Shown here: piece after piece, positions 43,230-51,659 of the stretch
Layout: every line of letters begins with the position of its first letter
Position numbering within the stretch: position 1 is the first letter of the stretch
DNA from: Neobacillus terrae
GTDB taxonomy: Bacteria; Bacillota; Bacilli; Bacillales; Cytobacillaceae
DNA length: 64,000 nucleotides
NCBI RefSeq assembly: GCF_011393025.1
Contig: NZ_JAAOEO010000006.1
Location: 248,001 to 312,000, forward strand
Direction: 5' to 3'
Notes under the pieces: generated by a model
What the model was told of the DNA's origin: nothing
Databases searched by the model: none
What the model saw: only the letters and a program-made list of their open reading frames with translations
Position numbers and translations under genes: made by a program

Positions 43230-43631
43230 TTAGCAGTGCACCTGATAGCTTTTTAGTTCTTCCTTTAATAATTCCGGCAAAGGCTCGCTTTGCTGTTTAT
43301 TGAAATCGAAATAAACAATTACTACATTACCTCTGGCAATCAGCTCTCCAGTTTGAGCACATAAAATATCATGCTCAATTTGGAAGCTTTTTGTTCCTAT
43401 ACGGGAAACATAGGTTTTAATTGTTAAAGTCTGATTGAAATAACCCTGGTTGATGAAATCACATTTGGTAGATGCCATGATGAACTTCCAGTCATCAATT
43501 CCCATGCTAAAGCCTAAAGCCTCGAAAAAGCGGATCCTCGCTTCCTCCAAATAAATAAAGTAACTAGTATTGTTGATATGCCCTAGTGCATCTGTTTCGC
43601 CAAATCGGACGGTAACTTGAATTTTATGCAT
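43230..43631 (-). CDS. 4HBT-type acyl-CoA thioesterase (YbgC-like)
   Basis: A 133-residue hotdog thioesterase. VRFGETDALGHINNTSYFIY near residues 8-27 holds the catalytic Asp of the 4-hydroxybenzoyl-CoA thioesterase class (normally D-x-x-G-H-x-N-N). ATG at 43631 follows GAGGG by 8 nt; the ATG at 43646 is too near its own site. It is third thioesterase of the island and, by placement after the 3-hydroxyacyl-CoA dehydrogenase, may release a free acid from a dead-end CoA ester. Confidence 0.87.
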   Translation of the reverse strand: MHKIQVTVRFGETDALGHINNTSYFIYLEEARIRFFEALGFSMGIDDWKFIMASTKCDFINQGYFNQTLTIKTYVSRIGTKSFQIEHDILCAQTGELIARGNVVIVYFDFNKQQSEPLPELLKEELKSYQVHC

Positions 43632-43648
43632 TCTATTATCCCTCATTC

Positions 43649-44527
43649 CTATTGCTTCACCGGTTCAGTCTTATACTCATACCAGCCTTTGCCGGTTTTC
43701 CGGCCCAGATGGCCCTGCTTTACTTTTTCCTCAATGCAGGCAAAAGGCTTGTCGGCAGGATTTCCTGTTTCCTTATATCGCTGCTCAGCAACAAAATAGC
43801 CTACGTCAATGCCCGAAAGATCCATAAGCTCAAAAGGTCCAATGGGGTGTCCAAGGGCCTTCCTGCAAATTTGGTCGATATCCTTGTAATCCGCAATTCC
43901 CTTCTCGTATAAGGAAACTGCTTCCCGCTGAAGAGCACCTAATATTCGGTTAGCAACAAATCCAGAGATTTCTTTTTTAAGAAGGAATGCGCTTCGGTTT
44001 ATTTTTCGGCATACCTCCATGGTTAACTGGGCGGTTTCATCTGAAGTTTGCTCGCTCATTACTACCTCAACACAATCCATAACTAGCGGCGGGAAAAAGA
44101 AATGCATATTTACGACTTTGTCGGCCCTGTTTGTTTCTCCTGCAAGCATGCTATTCACAATGGTTGAACTATTGGTTGCAAAAATCGCATGAGAAGGAGC
44201 CAGCCGTTCCAGCTTTGAAAATACTTCTTTTTTTATCTCCAGCTTTTCAACAACAGCCTCGATGATAAAGTCAGCATTCCGCACAGCATCTTTCAGGCTT
44301 TGAGTAAAATTCAGACGTTCAAACGCTGCCAACCTCTGGTTTTCGGAAATTTTCCCTTTGGAAACCCACTTATCCATAATTCCATCAAGAGTAACTGATG
44401 CTTTTTTTAATGCTTCCTCCTGCAGGTCCTGTATTGTTGTTTCATAGCCGCCAAGGGCACATAGCATGGCTATTTGGTGCCCCATTTGGCCGGCGCCTAT
44501 TACCGCTATGTTTTTCACTTTAGCCAA
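43649..44527 (-). CDS. 3-hydroxyacyl-CoA dehydrogenase
   Basis: A 292-residue single-domain-pair enzyme (no hydratase fusion). NAD loop is VIGAGQMGHQIAML (residues 9-22). FATNSSTIVNSML, MHFFFPPLVMDCVEVV with the catalytic His and EISGFVANRILGALQREA follow. It oxidises (S)-3-hydroxyacyl-CoA to 3-oxoacyl-CoA with NAD. Start is TTG at 44527 after AAGGAGC. First gene of its operon; operator 3 lies 18 nt upstream of the start. Confidence 0.93.
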   Translation of the reverse strand: MAKVKNIAVIGAGQMGHQIAMLCALGGYETTIQDLQEEALKKASVTLDGIMDKWVSKGKISENQRLAAFERLNFTQSLKDAVRNADFIIEAVVEKLEIKKEVFSKLERLAPSHAIFATNSSTIVNSMLAGETNRADKVVNMHFFFPPLVMDCVEVVMSEQTSDETAQLTMEVCRKINRSAFLLKKEISGFVANRILGALQREAVSLYEKGIADYKDIDQICRKALGHPIGPFELMDLSGIDVGYFVAEQRYKETGNPADKPFACIEEKVKQGHLGRKTGKGWYEYKTEPVKQ

Positions 44528-44544
44528 TTCATTCAGCTCCTTAT

Positions 44545-44562
44545 ATACTAACCGGTTGGTAT
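44545..44562. promoter_or_regulatory. TetR-type operator 3
   Basis: ATACTAACCGGTTGGTAT between the tetR-like gene and the 3-hydroxyacyl-CoA dehydrogenase gene, overlapping the probable promoter of the latter. Confidence 0.78.
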
Positions 44563-44599
44563 GCTATTTTGGAAAAAGGCTGAAAAATGCCCTTTTTTT

Positions 44600-45163
44600 C
44601 TACTGTTCAATTCCCCGTAGAATCATTTCTACAAAGATTTCAGCCACTTCCCTGTCGGTAGATGCCCCGTTTGGATTGAACCACTGGTAGCTCCAATTTA
44701 CAACGCCTAGAATTCCGAAAGTAACAATGGTTGCATTTAAATCTGGACGGAATTCACCATTTTCAATACCATCCCTGACAACACGTTCAACATTTAATCG
44801 GAACCGATCACGTTTATCGAGAATTTGGACAAGGCGTTCCTCACTCAAATGGCGCATCTCCCTGAAGAAGATCTTGGCGCTTGTTCCCTTGCTTTTGATA
44901 CTTCCAATTAACATGTATACAATTTCAAAAAGCTTTTCTTTATTGTTAAATTTGGAATCCTGGAGAATTTCCTCCTGGCGGTTAAGGAGCCCATCTATAT
45001 AGCCAAGGTGGATATTCATCAGTAATTCTTCTTTGCTTGAAAAATAATAATAAAAAGTGCCTTTTGTTACTCCGAGCGAATCAACAATATCCTGTATGGA
45101 GGTATCACTGAATCCACGTTTTTCAAATAATTTGATGCTGTGTTCGGTAATTTTTGTCTTCAT
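44600..45163 (-). CDS. TetR-family transcriptional regulator of the island
   Basis: A 187-residue TetR-type repressor. The DNA-binding domain spans about residues 1-48, with FSDTSIQDIVDSLGVTKGTF and YYYFSSKEELL as helices 2-4. The rest is helical and should form the ligand pocket and dimer interface. The usual inducer class for neighbours of acyl-CoA genes is an acyl-CoA; which one is unknown. It is the last gene of the operon SDR, acyl-CoA synthetase, tetR headed by operator 4, so it probably regulates itself and the operons behind operators 1-3. Confidence 0.92.
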   Translation of the reverse strand: MKTKITEHSIKLFEKRGFSDTSIQDIVDSLGVTKGTFYYYFSSKEELLMNIHLGYIDGLLNRQEEILQDSKFNNKEKLFEIVYMLIGSIKSKGTSAKIFFREMRHLSEERLVQILDKRDRFRLNVERVVRDGIENGEFRPDLNATIVTFGILGVVNWSYQWFNPNGASTDREVAEIFVEMILRGIEQ

Positions 45164-45243
45164 TTTCTGTCCTCACAATCCCACTAAAATCACATGAATT
45201 ATACCATATTTTACCCCCTATCTTTATCCGAGCAAATCTTTTT

Positions 45244-46857
45244 CTATATTTTTAACTCTTCATCCCTTAAAGCTCTTCTTAAAATTTTACCAACAGCTGT
45301 TTTTGGCAGGTGGTCACGGAATTCAACAACATTAGGAACCTTGTAAGCTGCAAGATTTTGCCTGCAATAGTCCTTGATTTCATCCTCATTGGCCTCTTTT
45401 CCTGATTTAAGGACCAAGATCGCTTTTACTCCTTCGCCCCGATACTTATCCGGAATCCCAACCACTACTGCCTCTTGTACAGCCGGATGCTCATATAACA
45501 CCTCTTCTATATCCCGAGGATATATATTATAACCGCTGGCAATAATCATATCTTTCTTGCGGTCTACAATATAAAGATAACCCTCTTCATCTACTCTCCC
45601 TATATCCCCGGTATAAAGCCAGCCATCCCGGAGAGTATTCGCCGTTTCCTCAGGCATATTCCAATAGCCCTTCATGATCTGCGGTCCTTTAATAACAACC
45701 TCTCCAAGTTCCCCAACTGGCATTTCTTCCGACCCTTTTCCCAAATCTACAATTTTATATTCGGTTGAAGGCATTCCTATACCGACACTGCCCGGTTTCC
45801 TCTCCGCAAAGGTCGGATTACAGTGGGTTGTCGGGGAAGCTTCGGAAAGTCCGTATCCCTCAAGAATCTTGGACCCTGTTTTTCTTTCAAACTCTCTTAA
45901 AAGCTCGACTGGCATCGGTGCGCTTCCGCTGTTGCAAACTTCGATACTATTAATCCCGTATTCTTCCGCTTTTGGGTGATTAGTAATAGCTACGTACATC
46001 GTTGGCACACCTGGAAAAACGGTTGGCTGTTCATTCTTAATCGTGTTAAGAACCTCTTCCAAATCAAAGCGGGGGAGCATAATTGATTCGGAACCTGTGT
46101 AAATGGACAGGTTCATACAGGATGTCATTCCAAATACATGAAATAACGGAATAACGGTTAAATAACGTTCCTGTCCTTTATCAATATCAAACTTAAAAAA
46201 CTCATAGGATTGAATGACATTGGCTAGGATATTCTGGTGTGTCAGCATGGCTCCCTTGGATCTTCCTGTTGTTCCCCCTGTATATTGAAGAACGGCAACA
46301 TCGTTTTTAGTATCAATACTTACTGGCCTTGCACCCCCAGTGCTTTCTGCAAAGAAGGCATCAAAGGATGTGTCTGGCTCTATACTTTGGACTGCGGACT
46401 GCAAGCTAACGACAATAATATTTTTCAAAGAGGTGGAAGGCTGTATATGCTTTACTTTCGGATAAAGCGCTTCCAAAACTACAATAGTGTCTGCACCGGA
46501 ATCTTTTAAAATATATTCAAGCTCACGTTCAACAGACATTGGATTTACCTGTGTTACAATGGCTCCAGCTGTTAGTACTCCGTAGTAGGAAATGACATAT
46601 TGAGGACAATTGGGAAGCATGATTGCAACACGGTCCCCTTTTTGAACTCCTCTTGACTGCAGAGCTGAAGCAAAGTGACTTACTAATTGGGATAATTGCT
46701 CGTAGGTTGTTTTCTTTCCATAAAATGAGAGAGCATTATGTTGTGGATAGGTTTTAGTTGTTTCTAATAGAATTTGTGGTAATGATTTTTCAGGAATGGT
46801 AATGGTCGATTCAATGGAGTTAGGATATTGGGCCAGCCAGTTTTTTTTCTCACTCAT
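45244..46857 (-). CDS. AMP-forming long-chain-type acyl-CoA synthetase
   Basis: A 537-residue acyl-CoA synthetase with P-loop [42 protein letters not shown] and PKTAVGKILRRAL. It resembles LcfB-type long-chain enzymes and the paralogue at 24144-25739. Start ATG at 46857 follows CTGGAGG. It is followed after 80 bp by the tetR-like gene. Confidence 0.92.
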   Translation of the reverse strand: MSEKKNWLAQYPNSIESTITIPEKSLPQILLETTKTYPQHNALSFYGKKTTYEQLSQLVSHFASALQSRGVQKGDRVAIMLPNCPQYVISYYGVLTAGAIVTQVNPMSVERELEYILKDSGADTIVVLEALYPKVKHIQPSTSLKNIIVVSLQSAVQSIEPDTSFDAFFAESTGGARPVSIDTKNDVAVLQYTGGTTGRSKGAMLTHQNILANVIQSYEFFKFDIDKGQERYLTVIPLFHVFGMTSCMNLSIYTGSESIMLPRFDLEEVLNTIKNEQPTVFPGVPTMYVAITNHPKAEEYGINSIEVCNSGSAPMPVELLREFERKTGSKILEGYGLSEASPTTHCNPTFAERKPGSVGIGMPSTEYKIVDLGKGSEEMPVGELGEVVIKGPQIMKGYWNMPEETANTLRDGWLYTGDIGRVDEEGYLYIVDRKKDMIIASGYNIYPRDIEEVLYEHPAVQEAVVVGIPDKYRGEGVKAILVLKSGKEANEDEIKDYCRQNLAAYKVPNVVEFRDHLPKTAVGKILRRALRDEELKI

Positions 46858-46879
46858 AGAAATTCCTCCAGCTTATTTT

Positions 46880-47632
46880 TTAAAAAGTAAGTCCGCCTCC
46901 ATCGACAGAAAGGGTAGCTCCTGTTATAAAGGATGCTTCATCCGAGGCCAGGAATAAAACTGCATTTGCTACTTCCTCTGGGGTTCCAATTCTTGCAAGG
47001 GCGTTAGCACGTGAAATGATTGGCCATTTCCGCTCATCATTTTTCCATCCATCGATAATTTTGGTGTCAATTACTCCAGGGGCAATGGCATTTACGCGAA
47101 TATTATGCTTGCCGTATTCAACAGCGGAATTCTTGGTTAAAAGAATAACTCCTGCCTTCGAAGCATTATACGCCGCCAGATACTTCTGACCTTTTATACC
47201 CAGCAAACTAGACGTATTGACGATGGCTCCGCCGCCGGCTTTAGCCATATGTGGTATAGCATATTTGATTCCAAGATAAACGCTTTTTAAGTTGATGTTT
47301 ATTACCCGGTCCCAGTCCTCTTCTTCAAGTTCAGTGCTCTTTACGGGGGGATGTCCAATTCCAGCATTGTTAAAAAGAATATTTAGTTCCCCAAAGTTTT
47401 CAACTGCTGTTTCTATCATCTGTTGGACCTCAGAGGAATTTGAGACATTTGTTTTCACAAATAATGCTGTTCCTCCATTTTGGGATACCAGCTTTACTGT
47501 TTCCTCCCCGCCCTCCTGATTGACATCTGCCACCACCACATTGGCACCTTCACTGGCAAATCGTAAAGCTGCCGCGCGTCCAATGCCGCTTGATCCTCCA
47601 GTAACAATAGCAGTTTTTTCTGAAAGTCTCAT
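46880..47632 (-). CDS. SDR-family oxidoreductase
   Basis: A 250-residue classical SDR with TGGSSGIG, NNAG near 87, VNTSSLLGIKG and the catalytic YNASK near 153. VVADVNQEGGE after the second strand (Asp) favours NAD(H), fitting an oxidative step. ATG at 47632 follows GAGGAGGGGAAGG. First gene of the operon, with operator 4 just upstream. Confidence 0.9.
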   Translation of the reverse strand: MRLSEKTAIVTGGSSGIGRAAALRFASEGANVVVADVNQEGGEETVKLVSQNGGTALFVKTNVSNSSEVQQMIETAVENFGELNILFNNAGIGHPPVKSTELEEEDWDRVININLKSVYLGIKYAIPHMAKAGGGAIVNTSSLLGIKGQKYLAAYNASKAGVILLTKNSAVEYGKHNIRVNAIAPGVIDTKIIDGWKNDERKWPIISRANALARIGTPEEVANAVLFLASDEASFITGATLSVDGGGLTF

Positions 47633-47660
47633 CCTTCCCCTCCTCAATGCGAAATTCATC

Positions 47661-47676
47661 TACTAACCGGTTGGTA
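47661..47676. promoter_or_regulatory. TetR-type operator 4
   Basis: TACTAACCGGTTGGTA (16-bp palindrome apart from one pair) upstream of the SDR gene at 46880-47632. It marks the left-most (first transcribed) operon of the island. Confidence 0.75.
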
Positions 47677-47844
47677 TGTATTTAATTTCAATTATACAAT
47701 CTTTAAAAGATATTTCAACTTTTATTCAAAATATTCTAAATTTACAACAAAATCACTCCCGGGATTTTAAAAAAGATGGCCAACTGACATCGCTGGGTCC
47801 AGTAACGGCCTTGAATCCGTGAATAGGATACCTCAATAAAATCA

Positions 47845-47883
47845 AAAAGGGGGTTCGGAATAACGCATTCCGAACCCCCTTTT
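47845..47883. terminator. Strong bidirectional-looking terminator
   Basis: Perfect 17-bp stem AAAAGGGGGTTCGGAAT / ATTCCGAACCCCCTTTT with a five-base loop, downstream of the GNAT gene at 47916. It insulates the island from the region to its right. The 47677-47844 stretch holds no gene. Confidence 0.92.
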
Positions 47884-47915
47884 GTCGACAAACTGAAAGT
47901 GTCCTTAGACACTCC

Positions 47916-48410
47916 CTACAAAAGCTTATATAAATAGTACTCGTTAACAGGTTCCCCGTTAATGAATAATGAATTCACTTTTTCGCCTTCCAAAACAAAT
48001 CCCATTTTTCGGTATAAATTGAACGCATTAAAATTATGTTTTATAACGCTTAATTCGAGTCTGGAGATTTCCGCTTCCTCAGCCCATTTAAATAACTCCT
48101 CAAATAGCCGGGTGCCTATTCCCTTTCCTCGATATTCCTCCGCTACACCCAGTGCTAAATGGGCAGAATGCCTAATACGTTTAATATTGCTTCCCATTGC
48201 CTGTAAATAACCAATAAGTCTGTTTTCTTCTTCCGCTACAAGGATAGTGGACTTCTTATCTGGTATAATTCTTTCAATAATTCTTCTCTGTTCATCGGCT
48301 GTTCTTGTTTTTTCACCTGGCTCAAAAAGCATAAAACCTGAATCTTCTACTCTTTTCCCCAGTTCAAGAAAGGTTACAGCATCTCTTACTTCTATTGGTC
48401 TAATAATCAT
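47916..48410 (-). CDS. GNAT-family N-acetyltransferase
   Basis: A 164-residue GNAT. LALGVAEEYRGKGIGTRLF contains the full R/Q-x-x-G-x-G/A acetyl-CoA loop, and HNFNAFNLYRKMGFVLEG closes the fold. It is similar in outline to the protein N-acetyltransferases of the RimI/YhhY kind; acceptor unknown. ATG at 48410 follows GGGGTGAG. It lies 36 bp downstream of the squalene-hopene cyclase gene, and may share its transcript. Confidence 0.88.
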   Translation of the reverse strand: MIIRPIEVRDAVTFLELGKRVEDSGFMLFEPGEKTRTADEQRRIIERIIPDKKSTILVAEEENRLIGYLQAMGSNIKRIRHSAHLALGVAEEYRGKGIGTRLFEELFKWAEEAEISRLELSVIKHNFNAFNLYRKMGFVLEGEKVNSLFINGEPVNEYYLYKLL

Positions 48411-48446
48411 TTCTCTCACCCCTGCCAACATATTACCATATTTTTC

Positions 48447-50327
48447 TTATTCGGCATTAAATTTTTTCCGGTAATGTGCAAGAGCAAGTAATGGGAATAT
48501 ATATCTGTAGCTGTGATAGTGGATATACAGTCCGCCAGCCATCCCCTGACCCTTAGGATAATCGGTAGTCCAGTCCTTTTTATTTAAATTAACCAACAGG
48601 AATTCCACGGCTTTCTTCATTTTGGCTGATGGCCTATCTGCAACTGATATGAGAGCATCCAATGCCCACGCTGTATGGGTTAACGTACTGGTTCCAAGTG
48701 GGACATAAGTCTTTGCGATATCACTTCGGCAGGATTCCCCCCATCCGCCGTCCTCATTTTGAATGGAACGCAGCCAGGCAACAGCTTTTTTAATACTCGG
48801 GTGACTGGCGTCTGCTCCTGCTGCTTTGAGTCCGGTTAATGCTCCCCATGTTCCATATATATAACAAATCCCCCATCTGCCATACCAAGAGCCGTTTTTC
48901 TCCTGATTCTTTAGTAGCCACTCCATTCCCGACCATACCGCCGAAGAGTTTTTTGAAAGATTTGTATAGGAGCCCAGAAATTCAAGTGTCCTTCCCGTTA
49001 AGTCAGCTGAGCTTGGATCGGCCAGCAAAAACTCTCCCTTTTCTATTGGAAGAAGCTGCAAAAGCTTGCTATTTGTATTTTTTTCAAAAGCCGGCCAGCC
49101 ACCATCCTTGTTTTGCATGGAAAAAAGCCAGTGTATTCCCCTTTCCCAGGCCTGTAGATAGGTTGTGCTTTTCGGCACTCTGCCTGCGATAGACCGCAGG
49201 CTTGCAGTAGTGTCATCCACATCAGGATTAATGGTATTTACATCAGAGAATCCCCAGCCGCCGGGCAAGGTGTTTGGATTTTGGACTGCCCAGTCTCCGT
49301 ATTTAAATTGCTGCCGTTTAAGTAAATACTGATTTGCCTTCTTAATCATAGGATCGGAGGAAGAGACCCCAGCCTCCTGCAAGGCCATCCCGATTAAAGA
49401 CGTATTCCAAACATTTGCTGTAGTATATTGCATATGAGTAAAACCATTGATTTCACATCTCATTAACTTTAGTCCTCTGACTGCATGAAGGATAAGCGGA
49501 TCACTTTTTTGATGCCCAAGAGATAGGAGTGCAAAAATCATGAGAAACGTACAGCTAAAATAACTATAAAGAGTGCCATCCGGTTCAATTCTTTCGAGCA
49601 TGTATTGTTTTGCCCTCTTAATAGCTTTCTTATGGAGTTTTTCAGGCATTCCTGCAAGGCTTTTCATTCCCTGCTCCAATATGGAAAAAAGTGATCGCCA
49701 TTCCTCCCTCTGAAAAGAAAATCTTTGTTGAGCATCATCGATAAACAAATCATTTAGATCAGGGCTTTTTGCTGTTTTTATTCGAAACCTTCGATTGGCC
49801 AGTATCATAATGGGAGTCAGATTGGCTCTGCCAAATACCGAAAAACTAAAAAAATTAAGAGGAAACGACATTGGCAGCAGGATAATCTCAATTGGAAAAG
49901 GAAATAACGCTGGCCATTTCATTTGTCCCGTTAAAGTCAAAAGAACTTGTGTAAACATCCCTGTTTTTTCTAGACCGCCTTTTGATACAATGAACCTTTT
50001 AGCCGCCCTCAGTCTAGTATCACTTTTTTTATAAAGACCGCCATACAAAAGTGCATAGTAAGCTTCAACGGTTGCCGAAAGATTTCCATCTTCTTCATCA
50101 TGAAAAAGCTTCCATGCCCCGTTTGCTTTTTGTTTGCTTAATAGCCTTTCACTAAGATCCTGAATGAGGACTTCATCATTTATTTCTAGAGTACGCAATA
50201 AGATAATCATATAGGCATCCGTAGTAATCCCTGTTTCAAAGGGATAGTTCCATGATCCATCTGGAGACTGATCCTTGCGTAATTTTTCAATCAGAATGTT
50301 GATACTGTTTGCCATTTGACTTCCCAA
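48447..50327 (-). CDS. sqhC: Squalene-hopene cyclase family protein (sporulenol synthase-like)
   Basis: A 626-residue terpene cyclase, close in length to Bacillus SqhC. The protonating DxDD motif (PDVDDTTAS) is near residue 369, and several QW-type repeats are visible (for example QNKDGGWPAF, QEKNGSWYGRWG, QNEDGGWGES, QSPDGSWNYP). In B. subtilis the homologue cyclises tetraprenyl-beta-curcumene to sporulenol in spores; other members make hopene from squalene. Start may be TTG at 50327 or ATG at 50315. It is divergent from the spore protein gene sspH, consistent with a spore role here, but that is inference. Confidence 0.92.
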   Translation of the reverse strand: MGSQMANSINILIEKLRKDQSPDGSWNYPFETGITTDAYMIILLRTLEINDEVLIQDLSERLLSKQKANGAWKLFHDEEDGNLSATVEAYYALLYGGLYKKSDTRLRAAKRFIVSKGGLEKTGMFTQVLLTLTGQMKWPALFPFPIEIILLPMSFPLNFFSFSVFGRANLTPIMILANRRFRIKTAKSPDLNDLFIDDAQQRFSFQREEWRSLFSILEQGMKSLAGMPEKLHKKAIKRAKQYMLERIEPDGTLYSYFSCTFLMIFALLSLGHQKSDPLILHAVRGLKLMRCEINGFTHMQYTTANVWNTSLIGMALQEAGVSSSDPMIKKANQYLLKRQQFKYGDWAVQNPNTLPGGWGFSDVNTINPDVDDTTASLRSIAGRVPKSTTYLQAWERGIHWLFSMQNKDGGWPAFEKNTNSKLLQLLPIEKGEFLLADPSSADLTGRTLEFLGSYTNLSKNSSAVWSGMEWLLKNQEKNGSWYGRWGICYIYGTWGALTGLKAAGADASHPSIKKAVAWLRSIQNEDGGWGESCRSDIAKTYVPLGTSTLTHTAWALDALISVADRPSAKMKKAVEFLLVNLNKKDWTTDYPKGQGMAGGLYIHYHSYRYIFPLLALAHYRKKFNAE

Positions 50328-50450
50328 TGCACTCTCTCCCTTGAAAAAGTCTTTATCAATACTTATTCAAGAGGATTAAAGAGAATACATAAATGAAAAA
50401 TCTTATAAAAGAAAGCTAAAAGGGGAAGCTACTATGGGAGGTGCAGCAGA

Positions 50451-50630
50451 ATGGAACTAAACCGAGTCAAAGAAATTATCAATTCAATTGATGAAATCAA
50501 TGTGCACTATCACGGAATTCCTGTGTGGATCGAAAACATTGATGGTACCGCGAGCATGGCAATGGTTTCTGAGCGAGGAAGCCACGATGAACGGCGTATG
50601 GTTTCTATTGATGAACTTGAGGAGAAATAG
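50451..50630 (+). CDS. sspH: H-type small acid-soluble spore protein
   Basis: A 59-residue gene beginning ATG at 50451 behind GGAGGTGCAGCAGA. The protein starts MELNRVKEIINSIDEINVHY, then HGIPVWIENID and ends DELEEK, the pattern of SspH (RAKEI...V.Y.GVPVYI...). SspH-type proteins are made in the forespore and bound in the spore core; their role is not DNA protection like the alpha/beta type. It has its own terminator and faces away from sqhC. Confidence 0.85.
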   Translation: MELNRVKEIINSIDEINVHYHGIPVWIENIDGTASMAMVSERGSHDERRMVSIDELEEK

Positions 50631-50664
50631 AAAAATCCCGGGCACTTAAGTCCGGGATTTTTTG
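50631..50664 (+). terminator. Terminator after sspH
   Basis: Stem AAATCCCGG / CCGGGATTT followed by T run, starting right after the sspH stop codon. It also borders the convergent lipoprotein gene. Confidence 0.85.
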
Positions 50665-50669
50665 CTGTT

Positions 50670-51191
50670 TTATTTTACAACCTGAAGAAGATTGGTCGGT
50701 AAGTATCCTTTTTCACCTGATTCTTTCACTTTTACTTTGGTACGGCGAATGTCTCTTTCAAGAATTTCTACTTCACTATTCTTTTTTATTTCTTTTACCT
50801 TTTTATCTTTTTCAATATTTTTCACACCATCGAAATCGTTGACTTTAATCAGCTGATATAATTCATCATATGCTTCTGGAGTCTGAGCCAGATATGCATC
50901 CTTCTCAGTTTTTGCCTTATCGCCTTTTTGAAGAGTGTTTTCCTTAACCTCTTTTTCCCCTTTTTTATAAGTATCCTTCATATTTTGAACTATTACAGGG
51001 GTTTCTTTCTTAACCGCTGCAGCTGCTTCTTTAGATTTTTCCTTCACCTTGCTCGCAGCTTCTTTTGTTTGCTGTTCCGTCTTTTTCATGCCCTCTTCTG
51101 TTTTACTGGAGGCTTCTTCCTTGCTGCATCCGGTAAAAATCAACAAGCTTAATGCTAAGGGCACAGATAGTAATTTTATTTTATTAGCCAT
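50670..51191 (-). CDS. Lipoprotein with LEA-like repeats and a C-terminal SH3-like segment
   Basis: A 173-residue protein: signal peptide, lipobox LIFTGC (Cys near 22), then a stretch rich in Lys, Glu and Ala (TKEAASKVKEKSKEAAAAVK) with an 11-residue rhythm like late-embryogenesis-abundant/YtxH-like proteins. The end (SEVEILERDIRRTKVKVK and EKGYLPTNLLQVVK) reads like a bacterial SH3 (SH3b) strand set, usually cell-wall binding. The LEA-type middle suggests an extended, stress-tolerant tether. Function is not known. Confidence 0.75.
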   Translation of the reverse strand: MANKIKLLSVPLALSLLIFTGCSKEEASSKTEEGMKKTEQQTKEAASKVKEKSKEAAAAVKKETPVIVQNMKDTYKKGEKEVKENTLQKGDKAKTEKDAYLAQTPEAYDELYQLIKVNDFDGVKNIEKDKKVKEIKKNSEVEILERDIRRTKVKVKESGEKGYLPTNLLQVVK

Positions 51192-51610
51192 CGGGTTATC
51201 CTCCTTTTACGTAACGATACCCGCGCTATCCTCTATAAAACATATAAGTATTTTTTAGCTAAAAAATCTTTCGTTTTGGACATAACAAAAACCACCATTC
51301 TGTTTCAACAGTGGTTTTAAATTTAAATCCAATAGTACCGGCTCCACCTACGCCTAATACCGTGATAGCCACACATGCTATCCCCACTGATGTGTATTAC
51401 CATGGTTGTTATATATTATATGTACCCGGTTTAGTGAGGGTTAAACCTCCTATGTATTCAAGGTTTTCTCTATTACTTTTCACATATGCTAGCATATGAA
51501 GTAATTCTCTACAAAGCTACGCGCTTTGTCGGGACACCAAGATCCATTTCTCTATATACTGAAAGTTTTCGTTGCATACTTCTAGTTGATTTTTGAATTT
51601 CAACCCATGC
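51192..51610. other. Gene-free stretch with palindromes
   Basis: No gene. It holds a hairpin AAAACCAC / GTGGTTTT (51287-51318), a perfect 16-bp palindrome CATATGCTAGCATATG (51483-51498) and a stem ACAAAGC / GCTTTGT (51511-51529) next to TCGGGACACC. The last two resemble hairpin ends of small transposons, so an IS200/IS605-type remnant is possible, but I see no transposase fragment. Confidence 0.35.
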
Positions 51611-51659
51611 AAAAAGCGTGCAGAAATAGTCCATTTGGACATTTTCTGCACGCTTTTTT
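51611..51659 (-). terminator. Terminator of the que operon
   Basis: 16-bp stem AAAAAGCGTGCAGAAA / TTTCTGCACGCTTTTT enclosing a second small stem (GTCCA/TGGAC), adjoining the queE stop codon. Confidence 0.9.
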
